Shown here: positions 1-11,214 of the stretch, piece after piece
How the letters are laid out: each line of letters starts with the position of its first letter
Numbering within the stretch: position 1 is the first letter of the stretch
Source of the DNA: Macrocystis pyrifera
Lineage: Eukaryota; Sar; Phaeophyceae; Laminariales; Laminariaceae
Length of the DNA stretch: 64,000 nt
Assembly: GCA_031763025.1 (NCBI GenBank)
Contig: JASSKH010000027.1
Span: 7,872,241-7,936,240 of the forward strand
Direction of reading: 5' to 3'
Notes under the pieces: generated by a model
Seen by the model: only the letters and a program-made list of their open reading frames with translations
Told to the model about the DNA's origin: nothing
Databases searched by the model: none
Made by a program: the position numbers and the translations under genes

Positions 1-461
1 CATCTCCATGATGTTATGGTTCGTCTCCCTGATGCGATCTGTTGGCGCAGAGTAGTATCCTCCACCGCTGTTGCCGCCCCCTCCTCGCCCCTGAGACCCA
101 TACGCATCGTGCATCTCGTCGCCGTTCTCCGGTCTCCTTCTCATGGGAGGTTTACCCTAGGCCCTTGGGACGCTATGGTAGCTATGATAATGAAATAACC
201 AAGGTAGAACCTTCGTATGAGCGACGATGCAGAGCGTACGGTCGGAATAGGTACCGCTCCCTACTGAGGGCGCATGCGGGGTGCGGATGGAACGACGGAA
301 CTCGAAGTGGAAACACTGGCCCAAGTACAGGGAGTTCATCTATGATTTGTTTGCGTTGTCATCAGGGGAAATCACTCGAGAATACCCGGGGTGGAAATGG
401 GCAGTTCTCAAGAAGCGGTGGCAACAGGGAGAGTGAATACGAATCCTTCTACATCGCCCTG
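1..461. other. Upstream region, no gene seen
   Basis: I see no supported coding region. Open frames run through this stretch on both strands, but none has a recognisable domain. The plus-strand frame that reaches 539 contains the true first exon of the next gene only from 462 onward. The stretch should hold the promoter and 5' leader of the FAM32A-like gene, but I see no convincing core promoter motif. Confidence 0.4.
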
Positions 462-3400
462 ATGGCGGACGAATACAAGACCGTCCTCACGGGAGGGCTG
501 TCGTTGAAGGGTGGGCTCTTCAAAAGCAAGAAAAAGTGAGCCTGATTGAAGCACTACGGGTATAGTCTACTGCTAATATAGCTGTGGACACGACTGAAGA
601 TGTGATACACAGGAGGTGTATCATACCAGGTATATACGAGCGGTAAACTATTACAGCTACTACTATACTGCTGTGGTAGTAGTAATAGTAAGGTTAGGGT
701 TAGCGAGTGGGAAGTTCATCAGGATCGTAATCCTGGGCAGTACCAGGTAGGTATTACCAGGTATGTTCCTAACCCTGAGCAGGCGCTTGGACTAGTCGGT
801 GTCGAGACTCCGCCGGGTGCGCGGTGGGTGGTGAGCTTAGGGTGGTGTTTGTGTTCACGAAAGGCGCGACCTATATGAACCGAGAAGAGCCGAGAATTGG
901 AAGTTGCATACCTGGTACTTAAGTATTGGTTACAGAAGGCAGGTAGGTACAAGTTGTGATTGCCTTGCGCCCCAGTCCACAGGGGCACCAACTTCTTCGG
1001 AAGCAAGTACTTTCACACGCGCCCAGAAGGTGGATGCGCTCTTCGACCTTGTTAACAAGCCGTCACTTGCATGGACTGCCCTGTTCTCCCGAGTATTGGC
1101 AGTAATACAGCAGCAGTCGAGTCCCGCGCAACGTTTTTTTTGCTGAAAGTACACGAGTATCATGCACGAACGGAATACGACGTAGGCGCAATCCGTAGGG
1201 TGATATTGCCCCCCCTCAACCAAGAAATAAGGGCCGGTCCTAACGGAGGCAAAAAAAAACGAAATACGCAATATACGAACAGACTTTTGTTTCTCGTAAG
1301 AAACAGCAGGTTGAGTTCTAATAACGAGAAAAAAAACGAAACCAAAAGAAGAAGCCGAGTCGATTTTGTACGCCGTGCAATTTTTCAGAATGACTCAACG
1401 GCCACAGCACGTGATTCCCGGCGATAGCGCTCGACAGCGATGGCGATAAGACACAACTCGCACACGTGAGGCACCCTCCGGTGTGCTCTAGAACTTGTGT
1501 ATCGGTCATCGCTGTTCGATGGCAGACGTTTGAATGTTGAGAGGAACTCATGTCGAAAAATATGCTGCCACAGCCACTTCCTGATCCCCCGGTTTCTTGC
1601 GAGGGCACCCCTCGGTGATTCCCTACCCATATATGCTTGCGCCGTCAGCAGACAAGCCGCGTGGCAGCCACATACACTACCTCGGCCGTCGTGCACTTTC
1701 CAACCGGTCGTAGAAACTTTATTGGAACTTCATCTCAACGCTTCGAGCTGCTCCTATGTTCCTCTTCGACCCTGGGTAACCCATATTTCGTTTATTTGGC
1801 ACCCATTTTGGGACTTTAAGAAAACGAATTGTGAAAACGGAGGAATCGGGATCTCTACTTCTAGTATCTTTAATTTAACCAAAAAAACTCACGTGCTCTT
1901 TAGTTCTGCTCTTCGTTTTTTTATTTCGTTTTTTTTTCCTCGTTTTTAGGACCGTCTCTCAGGAACCAACAATAAACATGTTTTTGGTTCGCTTCGAGAA
2001 CCACAAAACCGACGTTTCAAAAGTAACAAAAAAAATCGGTTCAGATTGCCCCGAACGTTTTCGTCCGCCACGAACCCGAACCTTTTTGGTTTTGATCACC
2101 TCGCCGATGGACCCCGCCCGCTTGGGCCGATTGAGGGTGGGGTACGTAGAGTAGAGCTACTCAGAAGGTTGATCAGACAAACAGTAAGCTGAGGAGAGAA
2201 ATTTGGAAAAAGCAAAATTCTCGTGCTGTTGCTATGCGGTTTATATGTTGAGCTTCACATTTCGACCTGATCGTGTTTTCAGCTGTAAAGTTCAGAAATC
2301 GAAACAGTCTTCCTTTGCCAAAAAATCGGTTTTTATTTTGCGTACAGAGATTTGAGCAAACGTCGAGACCATTTGCTGTCGTTGTGGTCTGGCGCCGCGA
2401 AGAGACTCGCCGAGTGCGCTGCACTGCGCGTAGGACCCAAGCGTCCGAGCCCACGCTGACTGCCTCTGATCTGGCGGTGAAGAGACGTGCCGAGTGCGCT
2501 GGAATCAACGTGTCTTGGTATTTTGTATGTAAACACAATGTGTTTGACTCCTCCTGCTGCTGCTGCTTCTGTGGTCTACGAGTACGTATCCACGGAGAGG
2601 TGCGCGCCGAGTGCGCTTCTCTCGGTCTATAGGCCCGAGCCCGCGCCGGCCGACTGCGCGTCAGGCGCGGCGCAACGTCGCTACACAGCTGTGTCACCGT
2701 CCAACTCACCGATCGCTCTGCCCCTGCTTACTGTCGTGGATAACATGTTGAATTTAACGACCTGCGATGTTTCGATTTGAAAATGTGATGACCCGAGTCG
2801 TCGGGTTTTGAGCCAAAACCTGCCGACTTGGGCCATGGGATTCTCAAAACGAAAAAAATCCGGTCGGATTTTGCATGTTCGGACTGCGCAAGTAGATGAT
2901 TTTTCTTTTTGGATCGAACAATCACAGCAAGTCATTGACAACTCGAGGGGGGGGTTTTCACGGCCACCCCCGCTTTTTGCCGTGTTTTTCATAGCTGAAA
3001 CTGGGGTCGCATGAACCTGTTGAAAAAAAATGACGGCTGACTCGCGATCCCCACCCCAAAATTAGCCCGCCCTGATAATTATAGCATAATCGCAGCTGTT
3101 TCAGAAGGAAGCTTTTTTTTTTGCCCAGACCGGCTTACTTGCATTTTTGTTATTAACCTTAGAAAGTAAAAAGGAGCCGGTTAAACCCTTTGAAACCCGA
3201 GCACTACCCGTGAAATATATCCAGTTGTTGATTTATGATCAAATAGATGACTACTGTAATATCAACATGGCATTACATTTTCAGACGCTACGTAGCTGGG
3301 GATCTTTCGCCACCACCCTAATCCGCGACGGACTTACAGCGGAAGGCGTCAACATGACATCGATCAGTCCGCGGTCCGTCACCCAGTACGTACGAGTATC

Positions 3401-4638
3401 GAGCTGCAACACAACTAACTTCCTTTCTCCTCTTACGATGTATGTGCAGGAAGAAAGCAAAGCGCAAGCGGGACGAGGCCGAGGCGGTCGTCCGGGCGCA
3501 GGAAGCAGCCAATGCCGACGATCTGAGCTCTGGGTCAGCGGCTGAGGATGTTGATCCCCGATCGTCCGGGCCAGACGGCGTAGAAGACAGAAATGACCCC
3601 AAAGCGGAGGAAGCCAGCGAGAATATAGACGACATGCTCACGCCGGCTCAACGGCGGTTCAGGGAGAGGCAGCTTTCGCGCGAGGTATGAACTCTTCGTC
3701 CAAGTTTTGGTCGTTTATATATATACACCGGTAGATCGTAGCGACTGCGCTTGCAATCACGTACGTTGCTCCCGACCGAAAATTACATGCGGTACGTACG
3801 TACCAGGGTCCTGCTGCCTGTAATGTTGTGTGCCAGTAGAATAAATACATATCGTTCCGACGCTTTCCAGGTTTCCTTCCGAGTCCTCTTTCTTCTCTGT
3901 TTTACATCTATCATCTTGGCCCTACTTCTCCAGCCCCCTCTCTTTTGTAACTCAGATCCTTTAGTATGGTCACACGGCGCGCACTCCTCCTCCCTCCCCA
4001 CTACGGTGCTTGCGTTCATTTTTTTCGTGCAAAGAGTTCGGCAGTTTCCCCCCTGCTCGACTCGCGTCGACTTACACATACACACGCCATTAATAGGCGC
4101 TTTCTGCAAGTCATTCTTCCACTAAAAAAGAACACTGTTTGGCAGGATTGGGGGTCGGCAATAAATTTGCACGGAAACATTTGTTGCCCTGCATCCTCGT
4201 GCTTTTTCTTGACCACAAGCTAGATGTTTGCAACGAACTACAGCCCGAAAAACGTTCAAGAGTAATATGCTTCGTACCAGCATGCAAATATCACGACCAC
4301 CCGTGGAGGCTCCGCGTTTGATCACGAAATATACCGGTTGGTTCAACCCGAGGAAATATACCGGACGGTAGTACCACTTACCCGGAGCTTTCGGGTAACA
4401 TCCAGCCAGCTACTGTAGTTCCCGCGGTATTTTCCCCGTACTACCGTATAGCCGCGAAAACTGCCACATACACCCTTACCCTTGAATTATTTTCACGTGC
4501 TTGGTCATACAGGGCAAGAAGATACGAAGCATGGTGGAGAAGACACACCGCGAAAGAGTGGAGGACTTCAACGCTCTCCTAGCGTCCATGACGGAGCATA
4601 ACGACATCCCTCGGTGCTCAGCCGCAGGAAACGGGTAG
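462..4638 (+). CDS. FAM32A: FAM32A-like protein (three exons)
   Basis: The model joins exons 462-535, 3450-3684 and 4513-4638 into a 144-residue protein, close to the usual 110-150 of the family. Donors are GTGAGC and GTATGA; acceptors are GTGCAG and ATACAG; the phases match (AA|G, then 0|0). The start MADEYKTVLTGGLSLKG matches the family N-terminus (a short leader, then a G-x-LKLKG-like motif). A Lys-rich stretch (SKKKKKAKRKRDE) and an acidic linker follow, then LTPAQRRFRERQ. The C-terminus KTHRERVEDFN...LTEHNDIPR carries the family hallmark RVEDFN...TEH-DIP. FAM32A is a small conserved nuclear protein that human structural work places near the exon-ligation step of the spliceosome. The sequence itself shows only the family match. 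Intron 1 is unusually long (2.9 kb). The last residues after DIPR are not conserved, so the stop at 4636-4638 is likely but not certain. Confidence 0.87.
536..3449 (+). other. Intron 1 of the FAM32A-like gene
   Basis: This is a 2,914-bp intron bounded by GTGAGC and TATGTGCAG. It holds several A- and T-tracts, a short TTAGGG-type run at 693-703, three TACCAGGTA palindromes (624-632, 741-749, 755-763), and a loosely repeated GCCGAGTGCGCT motif near 2410, 2490 and 2608. No open frame in it has a recognisable product. A nested gene cannot be excluded. Confidence 0.6.
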
Positions 4639-6328
4639 AAAACTTGCCTACCCTCGATAAAGAGGAAGTGTGTGATCTTGCGTTTGTGAAGGGGGCTGCT
4701 GCGAATGCACACCCGGAAAAAGTGAACGAGTGGAATCTTGTAAGTACCGTCTGCGGTACAGTCGTGCTCCTGTCCTACGCAGAAGGTGGGGGTGTGCCAA
4801 CAGCGTAACGCGCATTTCTTCGTGACGACTCGAGGCGGTGCGAGGGGCTTGACAAGTTGAAAGCATGGGTCAGGTTTGTATATATACCATGAGCATCTAT
4901 CAATCGTCGGTATTGCAGGCAATGTTGTGCCCAGGTTGATCGCGTTGAATGGGTCACGGGTTTGAGGGTGGCGAGACAAGGATACTACCGTTCATTGGAG
5001 GCTCGATCTCATTGAAAACGTGAAACGGATGCTAACTGTTGATGTGCGTACCATCATCACCTTTTACTGGGCGGCTAAATCAACAGTACCTTTTTTCGCA
5101 AGGCACGGCGTTGGCCGCCGGCGATGCTAACCCTCGCAAAATGGCGTGAGCGGTCCAAGGTTGAGCGGTTCCTAGCACAGGATTCTTACCATATGGCTGG
5201 GCTTGACATATTCGTCACCCGCCACTATTTTTGTCTTGGGACGCCAGAGAGGATTTACACCCGATTAGACAAGCGGTGCATTCTTCCAAGTGGGAAGAGG
5301 ATAGCGTCCCGCATAAATCCTGTTATTCCGCAATGACTGCAGTTATACTCAAGTACGCTTATGTACGGGCGTCAGGGGGCTTCGGCTTCAAGGCTTCACC
5401 AATCTCGGATGTCCCCTTTTAAAGTTTCGCTTCGTGGGTGTGGCCGAGTGACGCAATCCTCATCGTCAATCCGTGCTTTCTGCACCACAAACATTAATTA
5501 CGGAAATTTACTTAGGGCACTTCACACACTTCCAGCGGCAACCCCAAAAATAACTACTTTTCAAAGCTGCGGACTCAGCCGAGTACAAGCCAATCTCATG
5601 CCAGTACTACAGCGTTAGCCTTGCCACGCCTTGTTACCAGCACCGGCTGTAGACCAGGAGTAGGGAGAGGAATCCTCGCTTCTTCTGTCACAATCCCGCC
5701 TCGCCTTGCTCTACCTACCTGCTGTTAGCTTTAGCTATAGCGATAGCCCTCACAGCGGCCCTATCTGCCTTTGCTGGGTCCACACCCTTCAGCCACTTGA
5801 GCTCTCTGCGGCGATAAATGGCGGGTCACACACGACAACACGCGTTCAACTTAGCGAATGCTGGGAAATCGCCGTACGTAGAGGCTGTATGTACATATCG
5901 ATCGGCGTCATGCGTTTCGCACGGGTTGGGCCGTTGCCGCCTCACAAAACAATGCTATCGGTCGCAGCGCAGCACGTGACAAGGCTGGAGTCACACGCAA
6001 ACTAATCGCTAAGGATACCAGTTTCCACTCGTTGAGCACAAAGTCACGTCCAGCGGGGATGCACGGAGAACCGTCGCGGTACGAGTCAGTTGGGTTGGTC
6101 ATAGCGAACCGGAAGCCGCCTCTCGGACTGTGAATGGTGCACCGTACACTATTTCAAGGGGTGCTGACTAAAAGGCGCGCGACATTCTTCGGTGTGCCGC
6201 CGAAGGCAGGCGACGAATGGGGTGGGACACATGCGATACGCTACTTTCGGTCACTGCCATAAATTACGGCTAACGGTAGACAAGGCGAAGATCACCATGT
6301 TAAGAAAACTACGTGTAGTCGAAAACAA
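4639..6328. other. Intergenic between convergent genes
   Basis: This is the 3' side of two convergent genes. One possible exon-like stretch (about 4648-4740, plus strand) ends in a good GTAAGT donor and reads LPTLDKEEVCDLAFVKGAAA. A second reads VDRVEWVTGLRVARQGYY near 4936. I could not join either into a gene or match a family. They may belong to an alternative 3' end of the FAM32A-like transcript or be chance. Confidence 0.35.
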
Positions 6329-8399
6329 TCACCTGTCAATATTTCCCTCCTCGTCCATGTTCTCGCCCCAGTGAGCAAGTAGCGCCTCCTTTTGCTTTGT
6401 GAGCGCCAACTCCAAGAGCCCCTTCAGCTCTTCGGAGTCCTGACGTACACAAAAAAAGAAACACCATTCGAAAAGTAGTGTGTCGACGCACAAAATATAC
6501 AAAACACACAGCGCCATATACGGTGAAAGGGCGTAAGCTCTGCATTTCGTACAATCGCTGGCAGGTGGTCTTGCAAGTTACAAACCATGCCAGGTATGCT
6601 GTACGTGCACCGAAGAACTAAACGCCGTAACGCGGATTTTTCGCATCTCCAGCCATGTTCGTCGGGGTGACCGTTCGGTTTCAGCGGCGTAGGGAATCTT
6701 AGGGGCCCCAATGCTCAAGTGGCCTTGTCTGTTCCGCGATCAAAGGTGCAGAGCGAGCGTTTGGCTAACCTTCTTCGCGAAATTAGAGAAGCACGGACAA
6801 GTGGCTTTGTTGCGCATGTCGAGATGTTGGCCAATGTCATCGCCCTGTGACATCGGAACAACACGAAGGAAAAGGAGCTTTGCGTTAAGCACACTTCAAT
6901 CGAGCTGCCAGCGTTTGCTTGAGGGACGTGAGTCGTGCAAAAACGTCAACGGGGCAGGCACTGAGGAAGAAGTGACACAGGAGGAGCAAAAAAAAAATCG
7001 GACTTTTTTTCTCCAGCGATACAGCACAACTTGGACATTCAACATTCACAGAACATATCATACGAAGAAGAAAAATTTAAAAAAACGCACAGAACCTATC
7101 ATATCATACAAATACAAAGTACCTATCGAGTCATAATACTTTTTTTAACACAGCGCCCGGTGCATTTCAATATATCGTTCCATCTACATGCGGTCCCGAG
7201 TCCTATTGCAACATGGACCTCGACGCAAATGAACACCCCAGGGAATCCTTCGAGGGCCTCGTACGAAGCAGGGGCTGGCTTCAAATCTTCTTTGGCCGGC
7301 CACTCCATCGCGTACCACCAGCGGCAGAGCAGCTTCTGCACCATCTCCCCCTGTCAGCAGAGAGACACCATACTGAATGAGTAATAATTTGCACGCTTGG
7401 CCAAAGGTAGAGGGGAGTTTTTGAAAAAAAAAAAAAAAAACGCAGCGGCAGTTCAGCTTGTTGTGCCCTGGCGTACCTTGACAAGGTTTGGGTGGCACGA
7501 TGATGAAATGGGGTCACCGCACCACCAACGCTAAAATGATGCAGCGGTTAGTAGTTCTGTCTTCCCGGACACAGCTACTGGTATATCGACCTTGGTCCAC
7601 CTTCATAGCAGGGTGATGGCCGCCGATGAGCGAGCTACCTGGTGCAGTTTACACGCAACCAGACCCAATAAGAGGGAAAGGCCAGGGTCTATGCTAAGGA
7701 CCCCACTATACGCACGCAGCAACACTAAGCACACGGGTGATGGCGCCGTAAGCAAGCGTACCTTTTTCGTCTCATATAGCACTCCCGATTGAGTTACCAG
7801 CTTATCTCCCGACGCCTCTTGCTCTCGCGGTTTCGTGACCTGAATCGATTTTAATGGGGCACAGGTTGCCGTCGCAGAGATGATGAACAGTAGCCAGCGC
7901 CGGAAAAAAAATAAAATCATGCGCACGAAATGCCCGGCTCACAAGAATCAATAATGATGCCAATCATAATCGGTTCTACGTCGGCCCCGCTGAGACGAAT
8001 ATCAGAACCCGCCGAGGGCAACACAGGCTAAAGGAAAAAGGCCACGACGAGTCAATGACTACAATATGCGAGTTCCTTCATCCACGACGAGAATACGGGC
8101 TTGTCATTTGAACATTTGCTGGCGAGAGGAAAAGCTTGCTGGAGGCGCTGTTCGGGTTGCCACGACCGGAACGTGTTCGCGAGGACTTTGGGCAGTATAA
8201 CCACTCATGCTGAGACCGGCTATTGTATCCATCAAGTTTGGACCAGGTGCATGAACGTGGAGGCCAAAATTGTTTGCTCTAAATTAATACGCACCTTCTT
8301 CTTTGTCGGCTTCTTTTTCTTCGCCGCGTACGACCGGAGGCATTTCGAAGGAGGCAACAGTTGGATGGGGGCACGAGTTACGGTCACTTCGTCAGGCAT
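6329..8399 (-). CDS. Unrecognised Lys-rich conserved-looking protein, five exons
   Basis: On the minus strand, exons 8399-8295, 7839-7762, 7350-7219, 6844-6770 and 6439-6329 all join in phase 0. They give 166 residues ending at a TGA. Each exon is framed by AG and GT (GTGCGT, GTACGC, GTCCAT, GTTAGC). The N-terminal 60 residues are basic (KKKKPTKKK). The core contains an aromatic motif LLCRWWYAMEWP, then YEALEGFPGVFICVEGDD, then DMRNKATCPCFSNFAKK, and it ends in a helical, charged tail (DSEELKGLLELALTKQKE). The layout resembles conserved small nuclear or chromatin proteins of protists, but I do not recognise the family and assign no function. The ATG at 8399 is the first in frame after the last possible acceptor. 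The same-strand Lys/Ala/Pro-rich gene just upstream could be its 5' part: a donor GTGACA near 8945 and acceptors near 8455 would allow it. Confidence 0.72.
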
Positions 8400-8929
8400 C
8401 CAAAATGGCGGTAGAGTAATCGTCCGCGTCACACATCGAGCACATACAAAAACAGCATGCACTCCTTAGCTAGAGTATCTCCCTGTGCATAGCACAACAA
8501 GTAACGGGGCTATTCAGAGACGGGACAAAAAGAGATACAGCAGACGTTACCTACACTGGCAAGCCAAACACGTCAAGTCACTCGCTTTGCTCCTCGATGA
8601 AACGTATAGCAAAGTAGGCTCTATGCCAAAAACATAACTTGGCGCACTGGTAAAATGGGGCACAGACAAAACGACATCAAGTACACAATACATCCACAAC
8701 CCCGGGTTTTCAAAGGCCGTTTGATTTCGATCCAAGCGAGACGATTCTGCGTTTGTATAAATCGATATGAATACCAGGTACAGCAGCAGTGCCAGATGCA
8801 GTATCTTACAGCAGTAGCCGCAACTATTAGTTGACGCAAAAATAGCAGCACAACAGTGGTACAGGGCTCACCGTAGTGAGATAATCGACACACACAGTAC
8901 ACGGGCTTAACTATATAGCACGCGAGATA
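8400..8929. other. Short spacer between two minus-strand genes
   Basis: I see no coding feature here. If the flanking minus-strand genes are really one gene, this is an intron. Confidence 0.4.
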
Positions 8930-11214
8930 TCACTTGCTGTCACCCCCCGCGTTTCTCACCGCAGCCTTCCCCTTGGTAGGCTTCGCCTTCGGAGACTTGC
9001 TGTCGGCTTTCTTGGCAGGAGTGGCCTTCTTGGCAGGTGCCTTTTTAGTCACAGACTTCTTCGCTGCCGTGCTCTTTGCGGGGGTAGCTTTAGCCTTCGC
9101 GGCAGGCTTGGCTGGTGTCTTTACCTTTGCCGCGGTCTGCGCCAGAGGTTGGAAGCCATGGGAAGGACGAGTCAGTACGGCACAAGCCGCAAAAATGCAT
9201 GACGCCCAGGCGTGTCGGAGAGTTACAGGCGGGGGGGGGAAGCGGGGGATGGGGAGGTCGGGTAGGCGGTGAGTGCGCTGCATATGGTTAGGGTTCAACG
9301 CAACTGGCGCGGGCGTGTGCAGAGGTGAAATTTGCGATTGCACTGCATTGCAAGCGCGACGACCAACTAGCACGACAATCGATAAGTGGGTTATAGATCG
9401 ACGCGCTGGCACAGCAGGGAAAAAGCGCGTTAAAAACGGCGATAAGCACGATGACATGATACGGCACAACCATAGAACTACTTATAGATATCTCGATCTC
9501 TTGAGCGTGCTCGGTTGGTACATCCCTGGCCTCTCAGAGCTCCCACTTGGGAATCGCCTCCTTTTATTACTTGCCGGGCCGTTCCAGCGAGTCTTTGTTT
9601 CTCCATTTCTCGTCGTACTTTCAGTCCTTCTTTCCTTTTTTCTTCTTTCGTTTCGTGTGCGTGCGTGTACTCCAAGCCCGTTTGCGCGGGCGAACCCGGC
9701 ACCGTCGCGGGTGTCAGCGGATGCTGGCGAGTAGAGGGGGAGTTGCAAGGAGCGTCGTCGCCGCTTTCGTACCTAGGCGTCGCGCGTGCCTCGAGACACG
9801 AGGGATGCATCAATAGGCTCTGTCTGGTCTCCATTTGTGATTTTGGATAGAGTACGTACGACTATTTAAGGGTCGTTGGGATTGTAAGATAATATTCAAG
9901 CGGTGCTTATTTTTGCGACCGGGCTGAAAGTCACAAGAGGGAGGTACCCCGAATGAGCACCAACAATGTCGAGCTTGCGTCGAGGTCTACGGTGAGCACC
10001 GGGCTTCACGCGAGGCGGGCGACGGGGCTCACCGTGGAAGAGAGGGAGGAAAGCTTTACCCGGACTGAATCGGTGGCGAGATGGTCGCGAGAGGGGCGGG
10101 CGGCGTACGAGGCTGAGAGAGAAGCTCTGCTGTAAGATTAAGATTTTTTCTTTCTTCAATTTTTTTCTTTTTTTTTCTTTTTGACTGGTGTAAGGTGTTC
10201 CACTCAGGTAGTAAATTATTACACGAAAGGGGACGGGGATTTTTTTTCTTCTAGAAATTTTCGGTTTCATTTCATTTTCATTGTTTTTGCTGTGTTGCTG
10301 TGCCGTGCTGTGCTTTATCTTACGTACATACGAGTAGACAGACACAGAGCATATCGAAAGAAGAAAATAAGTACCCTACCTGGGGCATGTACGTATGTAC
10401 GACGTGTGAGCGAGCGTAGCGGAAAACCGCCCGCGACGCGAAGCATATGTGGCGTCCGAGCTGTTTTCTCCTGAAGCATAGCGGCGGGACTCTTGGCATT
10501 ATCATGTCGCCACTTTGCAGTTAACTACAGGGGTCATGAAAAAAACAATATTCAATCATGGACCTCTGTCCGCTTCGCATAATTTGATGTTTCCTTCCTG
10601 AGCGAGCGTAGCGGGCGGCGTAGGCCGCCCGCGGAGCGAAGCGCCTTGTATCACATACCAGATACCTGGTATACGATAATTCTGTGTTGCATGCTCTACT
10701 GAACCTGGTTGGCAGCATCACCTTTCGATGTTGTACTGCTGTATCATAGGCATCACCTTCTTGGGGAGATCAGTGAGCAAAACGTCGTCGTCGCTGTCAG
10801 ATTCCACAGCAGGAGCTGCCTGTTTGTGCTTCTTCGCAAGCTGGGCAATAGGCATGTCATCATCCGAGGAGTCTTGCACTCTGCCACCAAAGATAAAATA
10901 GAGAGGAAAAGTCGAGAGGGTACGTACATATGATACACCAGGTACCAGGTACGAACGTGCAAACATGAGTACGGTAAAACAAGCCTAAAGTCGTACTTTG
11001 GCGTCAGCTCTGAGTTGCATAATAACGTAACTTGCGATGAACCTCCGGCTCGCCTCTCACCAAGAATCTGTTTTCAACTCAATGGAATTCGCAAGGTCGT
11101 CCCCACACCTAGCCGAATGTTCTCTTAAGGGAGGGAGGCGGGGATGGGGGTACAGATCAAGCCGTACTGCGGGTATCCCGGCGTCCTCACCTTGACTGTG
11201 GACGTTTCCACCAT
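8930..11214 (-). CDS. Acidic and Lys/Ala/Pro-rich protein, possibly histone-H1-like (partial model)
   Basis: Three minus-strand exons are visible. At 11214-11191 a short start exon (MVETSTVK, donor GTGAGG) has no AG anywhere in the 150 bp before it, which favours a true start. At 10880-10757 lies an acidic exon with DSSDDDMPIAQLAKK and SDSDDDVLLTDLPKK, acceptor GGCAG, donor GTGATG. At 9136-8930 lies a tail of 68 residues built of K, A, P, S and T (TAAKVKTPAKPAAKAK...), acceptor GCGCAG, stop TGA. The last two exons join in phase 0. The first does not match the second in phase (0 against 2), so at least one exon is missing or the first is wrong. The tail looks like a linker-histone C-terminus; the acidic Ser/Asp blocks resemble the disordered N-termini of chromatin or topoisomerase I proteins. 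A nuclear, DNA-binding role is inference. Confidence 0.55.
10407..10640. repeat. Two GAGCGAGCGTAGCGG repeats with a GC-rich hairpin
   Basis: The string GAGCGAGCGTAGCGG occurs near 10409 and again near 10600. The second copy continues into a perfect 9-bp stem, GCGGGCGGC GTAG GCCGCCCGC, at about 10610-10631. Both lie inside an intron of the minus-strand gene. Confidence 0.6.

Noticed and set aside
6594..6711. A possible zf-CW-like exon (PDEHGWRCEKS) in the minus-strand gene
   Set aside because: The zinc ligands are incomplete, and the exon at 6844-6770 joins the neighbouring exons directly in phase, leaving this piece inside an intron.
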